Made by a program: the position numbers and the translations under genes. Positions 23,181-31,948 of a stretch of 64,000 nucleotides of DNA are shown here, piece after piece. Origin of the DNA: Mycobacterium sp. AZCC_0083. Lineage in GTDB: Bacteria > Actinomycetota > Actinomycetes > Mycobacteriales > Mycobacteriaceae. The notes under the pieces were generated by a model that had not been told where the DNA came from, made no database searches, and worked only from the letters and a program-made list of their open reading frames with translations. Every line of letters begins with the position of its first letter. The first letter of the stretch is position 1. The stretch spans positions 109,804 to 173,803 of the forward strand of contig NZ_JACHGP010000001.1 in the NCBI RefSeq assembly GCF_014202335.1, given 5' to 3'.

Positions 23181-24206
23181 TTAGTCGCGGGTGAACACCG
23201 TCTTGCTCGTCATGGTCGGCCAGACCTCGGCCGCGTCGTCCCACGGCACCACCCGGTCCACGGCAGGCGCGAGATCGCAACCCGCGCTGATTGATTCGAG
23301 GATGCCGGGAATGACGGTGCGGGCGTTCACCCTGCCGGTGACGAACCGCACTCCCCTGGTGTACATCGCGAGCAGCGGCAGCTCGACCGGTTGGACGAAG
23401 AGGCCGGTGTCGGTGCTGACGCCATCGGGCCAGGTGGCGCGCAGCGTCGCGGTCAGCAGCTCCGGCTCTGCCGAGGTGTGCACCGTGACGGGGTACGGCT
23501 CCCACGACCGATCGGGTTTCGGTCGGTCGTGGACGGTCGCCCCGAGTTTCTCGGCCGCGGCCAGGCGCTGTGAATCGGTGTCGACGTAGTCGACGCGCGC
23601 ACCCATCGCCGAGGCGAATGCCGCAGCGTAGAGGCCGATCGAACGCCGCCCAACGATCAACACCCTTCGCTCGCCGGGATCGAGGCCCGCCAGCTCCGAC
23701 TGGTACGGCCCGACGGTGCGCCAGCCGTCGGGAATGTTGTCGGACAGCGAAGCCACCGTCACGGGGTCGACGCCGCCGGGAAGCGGGATCAGCATCGAGT
23801 CGGCGTAGGGCACCGACACCAGATCGGCGAGGAAACCGCCGCCGTCGAGCCCGGCGATGGGCGCCATCCCGTACATCGCCATCAACGGCAGCGACGCGCA
23901 GGAGCCCGTCACGCCACGCCGACAGGCCGAGCATGTTCCGCAGTTGATCTGGAACGGCACGATGACCCGGTCCCCGACCTTCACCGACGTGACGTCGTCG
24001 CCAACGGCGACCACCTCGCCCACCCCCTCGTGCCCGACGGCGTGGCCGGGCGCCATCGGCAGTAGCCCCTCCGAGACCGCGACGTCGAGATCGCAGCAGG
24101 CCACCGCCACCGGTCGGACCAGCGCCTGCTTGGGCGTCGAGATCTCCAGGTCGGGTACCTCGCGCCACGCGTACTCGCCGGGAGCTTCGAACATCAACTG
24201 CCGCAT
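23181..24206 (-). CDS. Zinc-dependent alcohol dehydrogenase-like protein (MDR family)
   Basis: 341 residues. The N-terminal GroES-like domain has a catalytic-zinc type site (CDLD and GHAVGHEGVGEVVAVG) and the four-Cys structural-zinc loop NCGTCSACRRGVTGSC (about residues 88-104). The Rossmann domain follows with RRVLIVGRRSIGLYAAAFASAMGA, a slightly unusual nucleotide-binding glycine pattern. The substrate is unknown. A GAAGGG ribosome binding site precedes the ATG. It is divergent from a TetR gene across a 65-bp operator-like region, so it is probably that regulator's target. Confidence 0.88.
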   Translation of the reverse strand: MRQLMFEAPGEYAWREVPDLEISTPKQALVRPVAVACCDLDVAVSEGLLPMAPGHAVGHEGVGEVVAVGDDVTSVKVGDRVIVPFQINCGTCSACRRGVTGSCASLPLMAMYGMAPIAGLDGGGFLADLVSVPYADSMLIPLPGGVDPVTVASLSDNIPDGWRTVGPYQSELAGLDPGERRVLIVGRRSIGLYAAAFASAMGARVDYVDTDSQRLAAAEKLGATVHDRPKPDRSWEPYPVTVHTSAEPELLTATLRATWPDGVSTDTGLFVQPVELPLLAMYTRGVRFVTGRVNARTVIPGILESISAGCDLAPAVDRVVPWDDAAEVWPTMTSKTVFTRD

Positions 24207-24232
24207 GGTGGCGACCCTTCTTTAGAGAGCGT

Positions 24233-24269
24233 TCAAGTATTGTTGAGTGATCTTTCTAGTATTGTCAAG
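24233..24269. promoter_or_regulatory. Two tandem operator-like elements between ADH and tetR
   Basis: TCAAGTATTGTTGA (24233-24246) has TCAA/TTGA inverted ends. A related element, TCTAGTATTGTCAA (24255-24268), starts 22 nt later, about two helical turns. TATTGT in the second (24260-24265) would be the -10 box of a leaderless tetR transcript. On the other strand TTGACA offers a -35 box towards the dehydrogenase. The layout suggests an autoregulated divergent operator. Confidence 0.5.
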
Positions 24270-24271
24270 AC

Positions 24272-24844
24272 GTGCCCCGCCCCGATCGCAGCCGCGTCGC
24301 GCTCATCGAGAGCGCGGCGACCCTGTTCCGCCGACAGGGCTACGCGGCGACCGGCATCAACCAGATCCTGGCGTCCGCCGACGTCAAGGCAGGCTCGCTC
24401 TACCACCACTTCCCGGACGGCAAGGCCGAACTCGCGGCGGCCGTGGTCGACCGTGCCGGCGGCGACATCACGCGACTGCTGCGCTCGGTCCTCGCCTCCG
24501 AACGTCCGGCCGCCGACATCGTCGCGTCGTGGATCGACATCCTGATCGCCGGCCTGGACGGCGACCCCCGTGACGGCTGCCCGATCGAACCCATCGCCAC
24601 CGAATCCGTGCACGCCAGCGCGCCGGTGCGCGCCGCAGCGGCAGGGGCGTTCGCAGGCTGGTGCACCGCCGTCGCCGACCGGCTGATCAGGGACGGCTGG
24701 TCCGACGACGAAGCCGGGCAGACCGCACAGGCGGTGATCGCGCTCATCGAAGGGGCGCTGATCCTGTCGCGCATCGCGGGCGATCGGTCAGCGCTGGACG
24801 CCGCCAAGGTCGGCGCGCGCACTCTGCTGAACGCGCGAAACTAA
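24272..24844 (+). CDS. TetR/AcrR family transcriptional regulator
   Basis: 190 residues. An N-terminal helix-turn-helix (about residues 8-55) has LFRRQGYAATGINQILASADVKAGSLYHHFPDGKAEL. The C-terminal ligand domain has the TetR_C_33-like pattern (GCPIEPIATE near the middle). The GTG start lies 6 nt after a TATTGT -10 box, so leaderless translation is likely. It probably represses the divergent dehydrogenase gene and itself. Convergent with the next gene, 5 bp between stops. Confidence 0.9.
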   Translation: MPRPDRSRVALIESAATLFRRQGYAATGINQILASADVKAGSLYHHFPDGKAELAAAVVDRAGGDITRLLRSVLASERPAADIVASWIDILIAGLDGDPRDGCPIEPIATESVHASAPVRAAAAGAFAGWCTAVADRLIRDGWSDDEAGQTAQAVIALIEGALILSRIAGDRSALDAAKVGARTLLNARN

Positions 24845-24849
24845 GGTTG

Positions 24850-25365
24850 CTATTTGCAGGCTTCGGCGATCTTGACGTTGGCGGCGTCGGCTGCCTTCAG
24901 ACGTGCCGCCTGGGCCGGATCGGAATTCTGCAAGCCCACGATCGAGCCGGCCCCGATGTCCAGCAGCTCGTTGGCGAACTCGCGGACCGGGTCAGCCAGG
25001 TCGGATGGGGTCGCCGGATCCAACCGGGCCAAGAGGTACTGCCCGCCGTTCGAAAGCGACAACCTGGCGTTGGCGGCCACCGCGAGAGACCCGGTGACGT
25101 CACCCTCGCCGCCAGGAATGGGCAGGTTGGTGTTGAGCGAAACACCCCTGCGCACCACGTCGGCTGCCGCGCAGATCTTCGCCTTGGCGTCGGATTGCTG
25201 AGCCGCCGTGTAGGTCGGCGCTGCTGGCTCCTTGGCGGGCCGGAACGCGGCCCACGCGGCAAGCCCGACTGCGACCAGAGCGAGGATCACGGCCACGATC
25301 GGCAGCAGGCTCGCCGCCCGCGAATCACCGGCATGACGGCTTGAAGAGGAATCGCTCGAAGACAT
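24850..25365 (-). CDS. Membrane-anchored hypothetical protein
   Basis: 171 residues, function not recognised. A Ser-rich cytoplasmic N-terminus is followed by one transmembrane helix (about residues 20-42, LLPIVAVILALVAVGLAAWA). The rest (about 50-171) is extracytoplasmic, with a Cys near 65 and another just before the C-terminus that could pair. The mainly helical outer domain (ARLSLSNGGQYLLARLDPATPSDL) resembles small mycobacterial anchored proteins. It lies 70 bp upstream of the nadC 3' end and is not obviously part of the nad operon. Confidence 0.65.
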   Translation of the reverse strand: MSSSDSSSSRHAGDSRAASLLPIVAVILALVAVGLAAWAAFRPAKEPAAPTYTAAQQSDAKAKICAAADVVRRGVSLNTNLPIPGGEGDVTGSLAVAANARLSLSNGGQYLLARLDPATPSDLADPVREFANELLDIGAGSIVGLQNSDPAQAARLKAADAANVKIAEACK

Positions 25366-25435
25366 GGGCTGATCCTGCCACCTCGCCTGCTGTGGCGGAC
25401 GAGGAAATCGTTTGCTCGCGCTCGCGAGAATCGCC

Positions 25436-26302
25436 CTAGACGTCCAGGCCGACGTCGAGCACCCGCACCGAGTGGGTCAGCGCACCGACGGCCAGGAAGT
25501 CGACACCGGTGCCCGCGTACTCGGCGGCGGTGTCCAGCGACAGGCCACCAGAGGATTCCAGCAAGGCGTCCGGCGACCGCGAATCGCGGCGCTGCACCGC
25601 GATCTGGGTCTGCCACACCGGAAAGTTGTCCAGCAGAATGAGCGGCCGTTCGCCCAGGTTCTCGCCAAGGACCGCGTCGAGTTGCTCCAGCGAATCGACC
25701 TCGACCTCGCAGGGCAGGCCGGGCGCGGCGGCCCGCACCGCGCGCAGCGCCTCGAGCACTCCACCCGCTGCGGCGACGTGGTTGTCCTTGATCAACGCGG
25801 CATCACCGAGACCCATCCGGTGATTCACCCCGCCACCCACGCGTACCGCGTACTTCTGCAGCACCCGCAGACCGGGCAGCGTCTTGCGGGTGTCGCGGAT
25901 CTTGGCATTGGTGCCCTCCACTGCGGCGACCCACGCGGCGGTGGCCGTCGCGATGCCACTCAGGTGACACACCAGGTTGAGCATCGTCCGCTCGGCCGTA
26001 AATAGCCCGCGGGTGTCGGCTTCCACCGTCAACAGGGCGTCGCCGGCATCGAGGCGGGCACCGTCCTCGACGCGTCCGATGACGCGGTAGCCGTCGGCGC
26101 CGAGGACCTCGTCGAGCACCAGCAATGCCACGTCCACCCCTGCGGCCACACCGGGCTCGCGGGTGACCATCGCCGCCGTCGTGGTCGCGTCGGCGGGCAC
26201 GGTGGCCAGCGTGGTCACGTCGGGGCCGAACCGCAGGTCCTCGTCGAGCGCGCGTGCGATCGTCCCCTTGGCCTCGATCAGTACCTCGTCGGAAAGAGCC
26301 AT
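25436..26302 (-). CDS. nadC: Nicotinate-nucleotide pyrophosphorylase (carboxylating)
   Basis: 288 residues. Converts quinolinate and PRPP to nicotinate mononucleotide. Motifs are EDLRFGPDVTT, RTMLNLVCHLSGIAT, RDTRKTLPGLRVLQKYAVRVGGGVNHRMGL (PRPP/quinolinate site), LIKDNH and VEVDSLEQL. The ATG at 26302 shares one base with the nadB stop (TGATG). It is the last gene of nadA-nadB-nadC. Confidence 0.96.
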   Translation of the reverse strand: MALSDEVLIEAKGTIARALDEDLRFGPDVTTLATVPADATTTAAMVTREPGVAAGVDVALLVLDEVLGADGYRVIGRVEDGARLDAGDALLTVEADTRGLFTAERTMLNLVCHLSGIATATAAWVAAVEGTNAKIRDTRKTLPGLRVLQKYAVRVGGGVNHRMGLGDAALIKDNHVAAAGGVLEALRAVRAAAPGLPCEVEVDSLEQLDAVLGENLGERPLILLDNFPVWQTQIAVQRRDSRSPDALLESSGGLSLDTAAEYAGTGVDFLAVGALTHSVRVLDVGLDV

Positions 26303-27924
26303 CAGCCGCACACCACCGCGGGACGGGCGACGGTGCTGACCGCCATCGCAGGATCGGTGTCCGGGTAGTCGGACCGGTGATGGCAGCCGCGGGACTCGGT
26401 GCGCTCCAGCGCGGCGGCGACCACCGCTCCCGCCGTCGCCGTCAGTGCCGCGTCCTCAAGCGTCGTGCGGTTTCGCTGCGCCAGCACGGGCGCTTCGGCT
26501 AGCAGGTCGGCGAGGCTGCGGAGCCCGTCGGCATCGCGCACCACCGATGCGTGGCTACTCATCGCGCGTTGTAAGTCATTGCGGGCCAACGCAACCCGGT
26601 CGCAGGGATCGGGTTCACCTCCGTGCGACGGTCCCGCGGCCACGGCGTGCCCGGCTGCGGCCACACCCGCGCGGCGACCCACCACGAGGCCTTCGAGCAG
26701 GCTGTTGGACGCCAGGCGGTTGGCGCCATGCATGCCGGTGCGCGCCACCTCGCCTGCCGCGAACAGTCCGGACAACTCGGTCCGCCCGTGCACGTCGGTG
26801 ACGACGCCACCGCAGCTGTAATGCGCACCGGGCACGACCGGAATCAGTTGCCGGGTCGGATCGATGCCCGCAGCCAGGCAGGCCGCGGTCACGGTCGGAA
26901 AGCGCTTGGTGAAGCCGGCGATGGCCCGCGCGTCGAGATAGACGCAGGGGTCGCCGGTTTGGGTCAGCCGTGCGTCGATCGCCGCGGCCACCACGTCGCG
27001 AGGCGCGAGGTCACCCATCGGGTGAACGCCCGCGGTAACCGAATCGCCGTGCGCGTCGACGAGGGTCGCGCCCTCGCCGCGGATCGCCTCGGTGATCAGC
27101 GGACGCCTTCCGCCTGCCTCCCCGTTGAAGAGCATCGTGGGGTGGAACTGGATGAACTCGACATCGCTCACCGCGACGCCTGCCCACAGCGCCAGCGCGA
27201 TGCCGTCGCCGGTGGAGCCCTCCGGGTTGGTGGTCGCGGAGTACAGGTGGCCGAGGCCGCCGGTCGCCAGGATCACCGATGGGGCGTGCACGATGCCGAG
27301 TCCGTCGTCGTTGCGCACCAGCACCCCGGTCACCGCCCCGTCACGGTGCAGCACCTGCAGCGCAACGTGATTGCGCCGGATGTCCAGCGTCGCTGCGGCG
27401 CGGTCCAGCGCCCGCTGCACCTCCGCCCCGGTAGCGTCGCCGCCGGCGTGGATGATCCGGCGCCGGGAGTGGCCGCCCTCGCGGGTCAGTGACCACTCGC
27501 CGGGTGCCGATTCGTCGAAACGCGCTCCGTCACTGACCAGTTCGGCCACCGCGTCGTAACCGTCGGCGACGACCGACGTCACCGCCTCGGGGTCGCACAG
27601 CCCCGCGCCAGCGGCCAGGGTGTCGGCGACGTGCGCTTCGATGCTGTCGTCGGTGCGCGGCAGGACCACCGCGATCCCGCCCTGCGCGTAATAGGTAGTG
27701 GTCGCCCCTTCCTTTTCCGAGGCCTTGCTCAGCACGATGACCCGCCGGCCCCTGCGGTGTGCGGCGAGCGCAGCGACCAGACCCGCGACCCCCGTGCCGA
27801 TCACGACGACGTCGGCGCGCAGTTGCCACGTCGTGTGCCGGCCGCAGGCGATGCCCGCCGAAGTAATTCCCCGGGTCGCTTCGCTCTCCCCCGCAAGCGG
27901 GGGGACCCCCAGCGCCGGAATCAT
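26302..27924 (-). CDS. nadB: L-aspartate oxidase
   Basis: 540-residue FAD enzyme oxidising aspartate to iminoaspartate, which NadA uses. It has the FAD dinucleotide fold [69 protein letters not shown] and [17 protein letters not shown]. The first ~35 residues before the FAD motif are unusual: residues about 5-18 ([15 protein letters not shown]) are encoded by a palindromic repeat element. The true native start may be the short segment just before ADVVVIG, although the ATG at 27924 overlaps the nadA stop (ATGA). Confidence 0.94.
   Translation of the reverse strand: MIPALGVPPLAGESEATRGITSAGIACGRHTTWQLRADVVVIGTGVAGLVAALAAHRRGRRVIVLSKASEKEGATTTYYAQGGIAVVLPRTDDSIEAHVADTLAAGAGLCDPEAVTSVVADGYDAVAELVSDGARFDESAPGEWSLTREGGHSRRRIIHAGGDATGAEVQRALDRAAATLDIRRNHVALQVLHRDGAVTGVLVRNDDGLGIVHAPSVILATGGLGHLYSATTNPEGSTGDGIALALWAGVAVSDVEFIQFHPTMLFNGEAGGRRPLITEAIRGEGATLVDAHGDSVTAGVHPMGDLAPRDVVAAAIDARLTQTGDPCVYLDARAIAGFTKRFPTVTAACLAAGIDPTRQLIPVVPGAHYSCGGVVTDVHGRTELSGLFAAGEVARTGMHGANRLASNSLLEGLVVGRRAGVAAAGHAVAAGPSHGGEPDPCDRVALARNDLQRAMSSHASVVRDADGLRSLADLLAEAPVLAQRNRTTLEDAALTATAGAVVAAALERTESRGCHHRSDYPDTDPAMAVSTVARPAVVCG
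27867..27910 (-). repeat. Palindromic variant of the interspersed GC-rich repeat, in nadB 5' end
   Basis: The + strand reads TTCCCCGGGTCGCTTCGCTC then a hairpin CCCCCGC-aa-GCGGGGG (27888-27903). The first half matches the core found at 38988, 44490 and, inverted, 55778. It sits at the nadA/nadB junction and codes for an atypical NadB N-terminal segment. Confidence 0.65.
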
Positions 27925-28970
27925 TCTGCGCCGCCGGGCTGGCCGATCTCGATCATCCGCTGCACGCTAAGACGAGCCGCTGCTGCAACATCCAAGTCGA
28001 CGTGCACTTCGTCGGCGCCTTCGACGAGGCAGCGCAGCAGTGCGGCGGGCGTGATCATCTTCATGAACTTGCACGACGCCCGGTCGTTGACGGCGCGGAA
28101 GTCGACTTCTGGTGCGGCACGGCGCAACTGGTGCAGCATGCCGATCTCGGTGGCAACCAGGACTTCGCGCGCCTTGGTCTGCCGTGCGGCGTCGAGCATG
28201 CCGCCCGTCGACAGAATCTTCACCCGGTCGTCGGGAACCGCGCCCTCGCCTGCCAGGTACAGAGCCGAAGTGGCGCAACCACATTCGGGATGCACGAAGA
28301 GCTCGGCGTCGGGGTGTGCGCGGGCCTGGTCGGCGAGTTCGTCGCCGTTGATCCCGGCGTGCACGTGGCATTCGCCGGCCCACACGTGGACGTTCTTGCG
28401 CCCGGTGACCCGGCGGACGTGCGCACCGAGGAACTGGTCGGGGCAGAACAGCACCTCGCGGTCCTCGGGGATGGAGGCCACGACCTCGACCGCGTTGGAC
28501 GACGTGCAGCAGATGTCGGTGAGTGCCTTCACCGCTGCCGTGGTGTTGACGTAGGACACGACGACGGCGTCGGGGAACTCGTCCTTCCACGCCCGCAAGT
28601 CGTCGGCGGTGATCGAGTCGGCCAGCGAGCAGCCCGCTCGCTGGTCGGGGATCAGGACCGTCTTCTCGGGGCTCAGGATCTTGGCGGTCTCGGCCATGAA
28701 GTGCACGCCGCAGAACACGATGGTTTCCTCGGGCGCCTCGGCAGCTATCCGCGAGAGGGCGAGCGAGTCACCGACGTGATCGGCGATGTCCTGGATGGCC
28801 GGCAGCTGGTAGTTGTGCGCGAGCAACGTCGCATTGTGCTGCTTGGCGAGCTTGCGGACCTCGTCGGCCCACTCCTCGTCGGCAATGACGCCGCCGTATC
28901 CGCCGGGGCCGTTCGTGATCTGAGCGGTCCAGCCGCCCCGGGACTCCGCGGTGAGGTCCAATACCGTCAT
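27921..28970 (-). CDS. nadA: Quinolinate synthase
   Basis: 349 residues. 4Fe-4S enzyme condensing iminoaspartate with dihydroxyacetone phosphate to quinolinate. It has [51 protein letters not shown] with [25 protein letters not shown] and GMLHQLRR; conserved Cys residues in the first, third and fourth blocks are the cluster ligands. The ATG at 28970 is preferred over ATG 28976 because AAAGGAG lies 6 nt upstream of the former. It is first in nadABC, downstream of the NrtR palindrome. Confidence 0.96.
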   Translation of the reverse strand: MTVLDLTAESRGGWTAQITNGPGGYGGVIADEEWADEVRKLAKQHNATLLAHNYQLPAIQDIADHVGDSLALSRIAAEAPEETIVFCGVHFMAETAKILSPEKTVLIPDQRAGCSLADSITADDLRAWKDEFPDAVVVSYVNTTAAVKALTDICCTSSNAVEVVASIPEDREVLFCPDQFLGAHVRRVTGRKNVHVWAGECHVHAGINGDELADQARAHPDAELFVHPECGCATSALYLAGEGAVPDDRVKILSTGGMLDAARQTKAREVLVATEIGMLHQLRRAAPEVDFRAVNDRASCKFMKMITPAALLRCLVEGADEVHVDLDVAAAARLSVQRMIEIGQPGGAE

Positions 28971-28995
28971 GGCCATCTCCTTTGATCCTGACGGG

Positions 28996-29018
28996 GTTTT
29001 CGACTTATGATCGAAAAC
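28996..29018. promoter_or_regulatory. NrtR-type operator between nadA and nrtR
   Basis: Perfect inverted repeat GTTTTCGA-N7-TCGAAAAC. It overlaps TATGAT (29006-29011), a near-consensus -10 box for the rightward regulator gene, and sits ~25 bp upstream of the nadA leader. Mycobacterial NrtR represses nadABC. The position means a bound repressor would block its own promoter as well as nadA. Confidence 0.8.
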
Positions 29019-29711
29019 ATGCCCAATGGTAGCACTGCCCACGAAGTGCTCGCCGTCGTCTTCCAGGTTCGACACCTGGCGACGCGAAACCCGCAGCTCA
29101 GCGTGCTGCTGTGGGAACGAGCGATGGATCCACAGCGAGGCACGTGGTCGCTGCCCGGCGGCCAGCTGCGTCACGACGAGGACATGGTGAGTTCAGTCCG
29201 GCGTCAACTCGCCGAGAAGGTCGACCTGCGTGAGTTGACTCACCTCGAGCAGCTCGCGGTGTTCTCCGATCCCACTCGGGTGCCGGGCGTCCGCACCATC
29301 GCGTCGACATTCCTCGGCCTGGTGCCCTCTCCCGCCACCCCGGAACTGCCATCGGACACCCGCTGGCATCCGGTCAGCGCGCTGCCGCCCATGGCGTTCG
29401 ACCACAAGACGATGATCACCAACGCCCATACCCGCCTGGTCGCCAAGCTGTCCTACACGAACATCGGATTCGCGCTGGCACCAAGGGAATTCGTGCTTTC
29501 CACCCTCCGCGACGTGTACGGAGCCGCGCTCGGCTACCAGGTCGACGCCACCAACCTGCAACGTGTGCTGGTCAGGCGCGGAGTGATCACCCCGACCGGA
29601 ACGACGGCCAAGTCGGGTCGGGCCGGTGGCAGACCCGCCGCGCAGTACCGCTTCACCGAGTCGCAGTACCGGGTCACCGACGAGTTCGCCGCCCTGCGTC
29701 CGCCTGGGTGA
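29019..29711 (+). CDS. nrtR: Nudix-related transcriptional regulator of NAD synthesis
   Basis: 230 residues. The N-terminal Nudix-like domain (about 5-140) includes [26 protein letters not shown], a degenerate Nudix box lacking the REVxEExG catalytic glutamates, consistent with ligand sensing rather than hydrolysis. The C-terminal winged helix (about 145-225) has [15 protein letters not shown] and GRPAAQYRF. NrtR proteins sense ADP-ribose or NAD-related ligands and repress NAD genes. The ATG at 29019 follows the TATGAT -10 box by 7 nt (leaderless); an ATG four codons earlier lies inside the operator. Divergent from nadABC. Confidence 0.9.
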   Translation: MPNGSTAHEVLAVVFQVRHLATRNPQLSVLLWERAMDPQRGTWSLPGGQLRHDEDMVSSVRRQLAEKVDLRELTHLEQLAVFSDPTRVPGVRTIASTFLGLVPSPATPELPSDTRWHPVSALPPMAFDHKTMITNAHTRLVAKLSYTNIGFALAPREFVLSTLRDVYGAALGYQVDATNLQRVLVRRGVITPTGTTAKSGRAGGRPAAQYRFTESQYRVTDEFAALRPPG

Positions 29712-29753
29712 GTCGGCTGGCTTCTTAATACGTCCTTAAGGAATACTGCGCGG

Positions 29754-31106
29754 ATGGACTTGGGCAGCGCGGCTCCGGCAACTGGCGCCGAATGGATCGG
29801 GCAGCCACCACACGAAGACTTCCAACGTGGAGTCCGCCCGCAGCTACCAGCCGATGATCCGTTCTACGACCCGCCCGCCGGCTTTCAGCATGCCAGTCCC
29901 GGCACGGTCCTGCGCAGCCGCGACGTCGAGCTCGCCTTTCTCGGGTTGATCCCGCAACGCATCAAGGCCACCCAGTTGCTCTATCGGACCACCGACATGC
30001 ACGGCCTGTCGGAAGCCGCGGCCACCACGGTCATCGTGCCTGCCGAGCGCGGCCCCGAGGCCGTGTGCCCCGTGATCTCGTATCAGTGCGCGATCGACGC
30101 CGTGACGTCGCGCTGCTTCCCGTCCTATGCGCTGCGGCGACGTGCGATGGCGCCCGGCGCCGTCGCACAGTTCGAGTTCCTGCTGATCGCGGCCGCCGTC
30201 GCCGAGGGCTGGGCGGTCTCCGTGCCCGACCACGAGGGTCGCCTCGGAATGTGGGGCGCCCCCTACGAACCCGGCTACCACGTGCTCGACGGACTGCGCG
30301 CCGCGCTGGGCTCCGAGCGCCTCGGACTGTCACCGAGCGCGCCGATTGGGCTCTGGGGCTACTCCGGCGGTGGGCTGGCCAGTGCCTGGGCCGCCGAGAT
30401 GAGCGGCACCTACGCGCCGGAACTCAACATCGTCGGCGCGGTGCTCGGCTCCCCCGTCGGCGACCTCGGCCACACCTTCCGGCGACTCAACGGCACCCTC
30501 ATGTCCGGTCTGCCCGCCCTGGTGGTCGCCGCACTGGCCGACATCTACCCCGAGCTCGACCGCGTCATCCAGGAGCACGCCACCGAAGAGGGCAAGGCCC
30601 TACTGAAGCGGCTGCACCAGATGACTACCGCCGAGGCGGTCATCAGGATGGCCGGGAAGAACATCGGCGACATGCTCGACCAGCCACTCGAGCAGATCCT
30701 CGATACCCCAGAAGTTCGGCACGTCTTCGAAGACATCAAGCTGGGCGCCGCGGTGCCCACCCCGCCGGTGCTGATCGTTCAGGCGGTGCACGACCAGCTG
30801 ATCTCGGTCGAGGACATCGACGCCCTCGTCGACGCGTACTCGGCAGGCGGCGCGGACGTCACCTACCACCGCGACATGCTCAGCGAGCACCTGCTGCTGC
30901 ATCCGCTGTCCGCCCCAATGACGTTGCGGTGGTTGCGGGATCGCTTTGCAGGCCGCCCGCTCTCCGAGCACCGCCTTCGGACCAAGTGGCCGACGCTGCT
31001 GAACCCCTCGACCTACGCGGGCATGCTGCGGTTGGGTCTGATCACCGCGAAGGTGCTGACGGGTCGACGGGTGGACCGTCAGCCGCTGTCGACACTGGAC
31101 CAATAA
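29754..31106 (+). CDS. Lipase family protein (LIP-type alpha/beta hydrolase)
   Basis: 450 residues of the secretory lipase (LIP) family, hydrolysing acylglycerols or related esters. The nucleophile elbow is [17 protein letters not shown] (Ser about residue 204). [26 protein letters not shown] precedes it, and the acid/His region is [21 protein letters not shown] followed by [12 protein letters not shown]. No classical signal peptide is visible at the N-terminus, so location is uncertain. Its 3' end overlaps the convergent DUF2567 gene by 65 bp. Confidence 0.88.
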   Translation: MDLGSAAPATGAEWIGQPPHEDFQRGVRPQLPADDPFYDPPAGFQHASPGTVLRSRDVELAFLGLIPQRIKATQLLYRTTDMHGLSEAAATTVIVPAERGPEAVCPVISYQCAIDAVTSRCFPSYALRRRAMAPGAVAQFEFLLIAAAVAEGWAVSVPDHEGRLGMWGAPYEPGYHVLDGLRAALGSERLGLSPSAPIGLWGYSGGGLASAWAAEMSGTYAPELNIVGAVLGSPVGDLGHTFRRLNGTLMSGLPALVVAALADIYPELDRVIQEHATEEGKALLKRLHQMTTAEAVIRMAGKNIGDMLDQPLEQILDTPEVRHVFEDIKLGAAVPTPPVLIVQAVHDQLISVEDIDALVDAYSAGGADVTYHRDMLSEHLLLHPLSAPMTLRWLRDRFAGRPLSEHRLRTKWPTLLNPSTYAGMLRLGLITAKVLTGRRVDRQPLSTLDQ

Positions 31107-31749
31107 CCGGCGTCGGATCGACGAACTGCGCCGGATCAACGGCCCGCAACGACACGATGGGCGGCCAGGCGCCCAGATCGTCGCGCTTCGTGGCGAGGGC
31201 GCACAGCGCGAAGATGAGCGCTGCCACCCCGGCGGGCAGCAGGATCGTCATCGCGATCTCCAACGGCGTGTGCCCGAAGAACACCGCGGGCGCCTCGATG
31301 ACGTAGTGCACGCGGTGCTCGGGTGTCACCGGAGCGGCAGCGAGGTCGATGACGCCATAACGCCACCGCACCAGCGCCGCGCCGACACCCGTCGCCGCGC
31401 CAGCCGCAGCCATCCCACCGACCGCAAGCGCGCCGACCATGCCTGGGCCACGGTGCGCCCGCCACTGCCACGCCAGCGTGGCCGCCACCACCGCGACCGC
31501 GCCGAGCATGGCCACCATCAGGAACGCACCGAGGAACAGGTGATCGGACTCATCACCTAGGTAGCCGCGGATCCGGTCACCGCTACGGGTCAACGCGACG
31601 ACGGCCTGGATCGGCGGTGCCAGCCAGGCCCACACCGCACCGACGACGACACCCGCTACCAGCAGTCCGATGAACACGCGGATGACCGCGGTGCGGCGCG
31701 ACACCCGCGACGGACTGACCTCGTCGAGCGGCATCTCCACCACGCTCAT
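31042..31749 (-). CDS. DUF2567 membrane protein
   Basis: 235 residues with about four transmembrane segments (near residues 22-45, 75-98, 110-132 and 165-190). A hydrophilic Pro-rich C-terminus follows. The family is restricted mainly to actinobacteria and has no assigned function. The ATG at 31749 overlaps the bsaP stop (ATGA), making it the third gene of bioB-bsaP-DUF2567. A longer in-frame start upstream is rejected because it overlaps bsaP. The 3' end lies inside the lipase gene. Confidence 0.82.
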   Translation of the reverse strand: MSVVEMPLDEVSPSRVSRRTAVIRVFIGLLVAGVVVGAVWAWLAPPIQAVVALTRSGDRIRGYLGDESDHLFLGAFLMVAMLGAVAVVAATLAWQWRAHRGPGMVGALAVGGMAAAGAATGVGAALVRWRYGVIDLAAAPVTPEHRVHYVIEAPAVFFGHTPLEIAMTILLPAGVAALIFALCALATKRDDLGAWPPIVSLRAVDPAQFVDPTPVIGPVSTAADGPPVDPSAPSR

Positions 31750-31946
31750 CGATACTCCTCGAGATCCTTCGAGTCCTGCACGCCGTGCCGCGAGCACTTC
31801 GCCTCCCAGCCGTCGGGCCGGACCTGAACGATCATCCTCCGACCACACTCCGCGCAGTACCGCGGCGGCTCGAGGCCGAGCTGGGCGGCCGCTGGAACGG
31901 GACCGCCGTCGGGTTCGCCGGTGTAGACGTTGAACTTCGGCGCCAT
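31746..31946 (-). CDS. bsaP: Biotin synthase auxiliary protein
   Basis: 66-residue protein with [11 protein letters not shown] at the N-terminus and a cysteine motif YCAECGRRM followed by KCSRHG (Cys31, Cys34, Cys51, His54), suitable for binding a metal or iron-sulfur cluster. Position directly after bioB and the motif match the mycobacterial BioB partner BsaP, which is needed for biotin synthase activity. The ATG at 31946 follows the bioB stop; a GTG one codon earlier overlaps that stop. The assignment rests on context and motif. Confidence 0.85.
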   Translation of the reverse strand: MAPKFNVYTGEPDGGPVPAAAQLGLEPPRYCAECGRRMIVQVRPDGWEAKCSRHGVQDSKDLEEYR

Positions 31947-31948
31947 CA

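Noticed and set aside
28971..29174. Upstream extension of nadA
   Set aside because: It would run across the NrtR operator and into the divergent nrtR gene; AAAGGAG plus ATG 28970 is the better start.
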